Shown here: positions 60,701 to 64,000 of the stretch, in pieces
Layout of the letters: every line of letters starts with the position of its first letter
How positions within the stretch are numbered: position 1 is the first letter of the stretch
NCBI RefSeq assembly: GCF_001625305.1
Contig: NW_017804242.1
Location: 4,254,933 to 4,318,932, forward strand
DNA: 64,000 nucleotides
Direction of reading: 5' to 3'
Origin: Branchiostoma belcheri
Lineage: Eukaryota; Chordata; Leptocardii; Amphioxiformes; Branchiostomatidae
The notes under the pieces: model-generated
The model's input: only the letters and a program-made list of their open reading frames with translations
Databases searched by the model: none
What the model was told of the DNA's origin: nothing
Position numbers and translations under genes: made by a program

Positions 60701-62930
60701 CTGGAGTTATTTCCTGGCGAGTAAAAATGTTTAGGTTCAAGTCCAAAAAACTGAACGTCTGGAACTTGTTCCGGACTTACGCAAAACCATGTCACATTCC
60801 CCTTTTTGTTTTTCACCACCTGAAATCTTCAATAGTAAAATAAAAAAAAAACTTGCGCTGCATAATGAAGAAAACGGTGCCATGGGGCATCGTCAAGTGT
60901 CGGTCTCCGTAAATTATGTGGCCACAGTTTTGCTCAGACGTGCACCGCAAACAACATGTCTTGTTTCTAAATCCCGGTAATGCAGTGCTCGCTACAATTT
61001 TTGTGGTAGATTTACCCTATTCTGTTGGGAAACTGAGAAGTCCCTTCCGTACTTTGTATATGCCCTGGAGTTAGGTCCGGACCTGAACCTAAACCTCTGG
61101 ACTACATGATCCTATCAACATTCTACTCAAGTTGCCTCAAGATGAGGGTAAACTTTACGTATGCTTTACGTATACCTAAAACATCTCGTCAATCTCGATT
61201 CACCGTTTAGCATTAACACAAAGGGTTCTCTAGTATCATTGGAAAATAGTATGCACGGTACCGGTATAGATTATGAACGTCGACGATATGACTTTATCGA
61301 CATTATTTCAATGATAAGGTCCTAGGCTGAACTAAAAATATCTCTGATTAAATCTACAAATAGATGCGTCACTAGTTGTGATAGAATTTTTTCGTGTTAT
61401 ACTATATGATCATGATAAAGATGTAAAGTTTGAATCGTATCTAAACCACAAGGATGTTTGATTGCATGCTTTACATACAGAGGTTAGATTTTTTTTATGA
61501 TTTTCCATGTATTATCAATACGCTTCGAAAGCCAGATCAAGAGAGACAGCCACTGTCAAATATTGCATGTGTTCAGCAGCCAAATTCGAAGAACATTTTA
61601 TCAGTCCTGTCAGCGCTCACGTGTGATGTGTACATGTTGAATCAGCCTACGAAACTACAAATCAATTACAAGGGCTCAACCGTGTGAATCACGTAATCCA
61701 GGGTGCAGTTGAAAACGTTTATTTCGTTGACTTCACAGATTTGAAGGAAAAATTACAATATATAAGAGAAAGTCTAGATTTTAGAAATTCCTCTAATGAT
61801 TGTTACAGCCCATTCCGACACTGGCCACGTGCACACACACTTGTATTACGTAGGTTAAACTCATGGAATTGCAGTAATGTGCCAGCAAATACCATACGTT
61901 GTTTCCTATACAATTGTTGTGCAGTAAAGTATACAATTGTTGTGCAGTAAAGTCATTATTATAAATTATTATTTTGTTATTATAAAAAAAGAGCAGGAAA
62001 TCCGTGGGAACCTAGTTCCTCTCCTTCATAAAATTTACAATTTATGGAGAAACAAACAAGGAAATCAAATGAACTAATAGTACCGATAAGTGCAAAATAA
62101 CTATAATGGAAATAAATGCAGCAAGATAAAAGAAAACAATGAGAATTAAACTTTAAAAAAACCCAGGAGGTAAGAAGTTTACCAGTGACAGAGAAAATGG
62201 ATTTTGACAAACTTTTGTAAGCTTCCTGGAAGTGTTTTACGTTCCTTCATACGTCACCAAATGCACGCGAGATAATGCTATATTTGTCTGTCTGGCACTA
62301 TTCATTTTGCTTCATTGGAATTGAATTGGAGTGGAGCCCATCCTATGGAGATGACAGACGGTCTAGTCATTCTTTCCGGTTACAGCAGTATGTTAGAAAC
62401 CCACGCCGTACTTAATTGTGATTAAGGGTTGGGGAAGAGCTAGAGCAGACAGAACAATAAATGTACCGGTGACGGGTACTTAAAATATGACGGAATGGTC
62501 TAGAAACAAAAGATCCCCTGGGCCAATAAATGTATTTACGTAAAAATGAATAGAGGGCTATTTCTTAAGAATTAGTTGCGGATATATTTCAGGACATAAA
62601 ATTATGTGTAATGAAGAAATAACTAGCCCATTATGTATGAAGCTTCCAGGAATAAATGCACAGGGGAGTTATTCTCACAAAAAAGGAATCTGTCTACCAA
62701 CTAATTAAGCTAACCTGACAAGACGCCGTTCAAGATTTATTACGACACAAGATATGAGATAATGAAATGGCATGTCGACTCAAGTTTTTCAACACACTTT
62801 TGGAGCATTTCCAAAATGTTTGATGTATTTTTAGAAATCCATTAGATTGTACTTTAAAGTTTAATCAACTCTTCTTGGATTCATAAAAATACTGTACATA
62901 AAGCCGTAAAATATTACTATATTATCATGA
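57770..62930. other. Region without supported genes
   Basis: AT-rich with a TA run near 60238-60250 and a 22-bp direct repeat (TACAATTGTTGTGCAGTAAAGT) at about 61909-61954. The longest open frame is 124 codons (60252-60626), with no motif. Confidence 0.45.
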
Positions 62931-62944
62931 ACTATACCAAAAAT

Positions 62945-63060
62945 TAGTAATGTTAAAAGTTTGCCTGATACCATGGCTAGGTCATTTTCGTAGATTAAGA
63001 ATAAAAGTGGGCCAAGTATAGGTCCTTGGGGGACACCACTGGTCATATTTTTCTGGGAAA
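62945..63060 (-). pseudogene. Reverse transcriptase fragment of a non-LTR retrotransposon
   Basis: The minus strand encodes TSGVPQGPILGPLLFLIY followed by ENDLA, the well-known conserved RT motif SGVPQGS-LGP-LF-IYINDL. Both sides lose the frame within a few dozen codons, so only a decayed piece of ORF2 remains. The clade cannot be fixed from this piece. Confidence 0.85.
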
Positions 63061-63492
63061 ACGTACAGAAGAGAAAAAAAATTACGCCAGACCAAAAAAA
63101 AGTCCAGATTGCTCAGAGAACGAGTTTCAGATGCCGGCATGCGCGCACAGACAGATGTCTTGTGATTGACGTGCACTCCAGTCGTTTACAGTTATTGCCA
63201 CCCGGACTATTCCATACTTGGGGCTGTGATTTACCGTTCCCTAGCACAAAACATATGGGGTCAACCCCAATCTAACATATCGGCGGTGCAGCTCACTGGC
63301 GCGGCGTTTTGAATAAATATCTCCGCTCAGCAGGACTAGATTGCCTCATAACTTTTCTACCTTGACAACGGGATCCCACCAACAGTGTATCGGCAAGATG
63401 CAGGTGACGAGGAGGTATCAGCGTGCCAAGGTGACCGTCGCTTACGTGTGCATTCAGCATCAACGATATATGACTGCACAAAATCCTACCTA

Positions 63493-63572
63493 TAAGCATA
63501 TCTTAAACCATGCGTAAAGATGCAGGTAAGGTATAAGAAATGGACCATTTACGCATTGTATAAGGTGTCCTT
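63493..63572. mobile_element. Small inverted-repeat element, MITE-like
   Basis: Arms 63493-63518 and 63548-63572 (AAGCATATCTTAAACCATGCGTAAA against its partner, 20 of 25 paired). Related single arms occur at about 57243-57270, 18277-18310 and 30030-30060, so this is probably a dispersed family. Confidence 0.5.
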
Positions 63573-64000
63573 GAAGAATGAATTTTAAGTATGCATGTAA
63601 TGATAGCCATGTTTTTTTTAAAATATTTTTTGCATTTTTCGATATAAACTTAACATTTTGTTGCAACAAATGAAACTAACATTGTAGACGCGTAACCATA
63701 TGATATCCTAAATTTTGACCAGGCTTTCTGACCAGGAATATCTTCACAGCTCAGTAATAGAACATGCTAGCTCAGCTGTGGTATCATCCAGACAGGGGAT
63801 TTTTTTTACCCTAGTAGAACAACTTTAAGACGCGATAAAACATACAAGAAAGGTTCAGTGATACCGGTAATGTAGCGGCGGCGCCTGCAGTAGACCCCGT
63901 GTCATCTCCCCTGCGCCAGGTGTCGTTAGGCCTGACATTTCGCTGCCGAAACGCGCGGGTCGTAGATTTACCACCTACGGTAGAAGTTCGAGAGCAGAGG

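Overview
The window is animal nuclear DNA. It has spliced genes with GT-AG introns, TATA-type core promoters, AATAAA/ATTAAA poly(A) signals, tRNA-derived SINEs with target-site duplications, MITE-like palindromes and LINE fossils. The SINE consensus (tRNA-like head followed by CGATCTTGTGCCCTTGG), the frequent AACGTTA-type motifs and the dense MITEs look to me like a lancelet (Branchiostoma) genome. That is recognition without a database search (about 0.65 sure); another invertebrate deuterostome is possible. A 513-base run of N and an isolated N mark assembly joins.

Bases 1-31,740 hold a cluster of plus-strand genes for small-to-medium secreted proteins. Most coding parts were not visible as single ORFs, and I assembled them from splice sites and intron phase. 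Gene 1 is a 3' part only (exons 1-31 and 1513-1960). Gene A1 is 4005-5864 (167 aa). Genes C1 (7610-9068) and C2 (11612-13057) are 175 aa each and sit in a 4.0-kb tandem duplication that also carries orphan A-type exons (9552-9826; 13541-13680 truncated; 13860-13961 plus 14465-14664). Gene B is 16162-19605 (421 aa, with a 34-residue tandem repeat), C3 is 21851-23850 (434 aa, RGG/GRGQGG-rich), C4 is a partial second copy of the C3 last exon (25778-26908), and D is 29788-31738 (522 aa, Glu/Asp block then Gly-Lys block). Each complete gene starts with a phase-1 signal-peptide exon and has one or a few short middle exons. B, C, D and gene 1 enter one large low-complexity last exon through a phase-2 intron that splits an AG|N codon; A1 uses phase-1 introns throughout.

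Together they look like a local, expanding family of disordered secreted polyampholytes with blocks of opposite charge. No known enzyme or binding domain is visible. My inference is an extracellular material (matrix, mucus, adhesive or mineral-associated) or a set of processed peptide precursors.

Bases 31,740-64,000 contain no gene I can support. They hold SINE, MITE and LINE remnants, a diverged satellite of about 210 bp, several minisatellites, and islands of protein-like sequence broken by stops and frameshifts (best one 46.5-48.2 kb, minus strand) that may be remnants of a virus or a large transposon.
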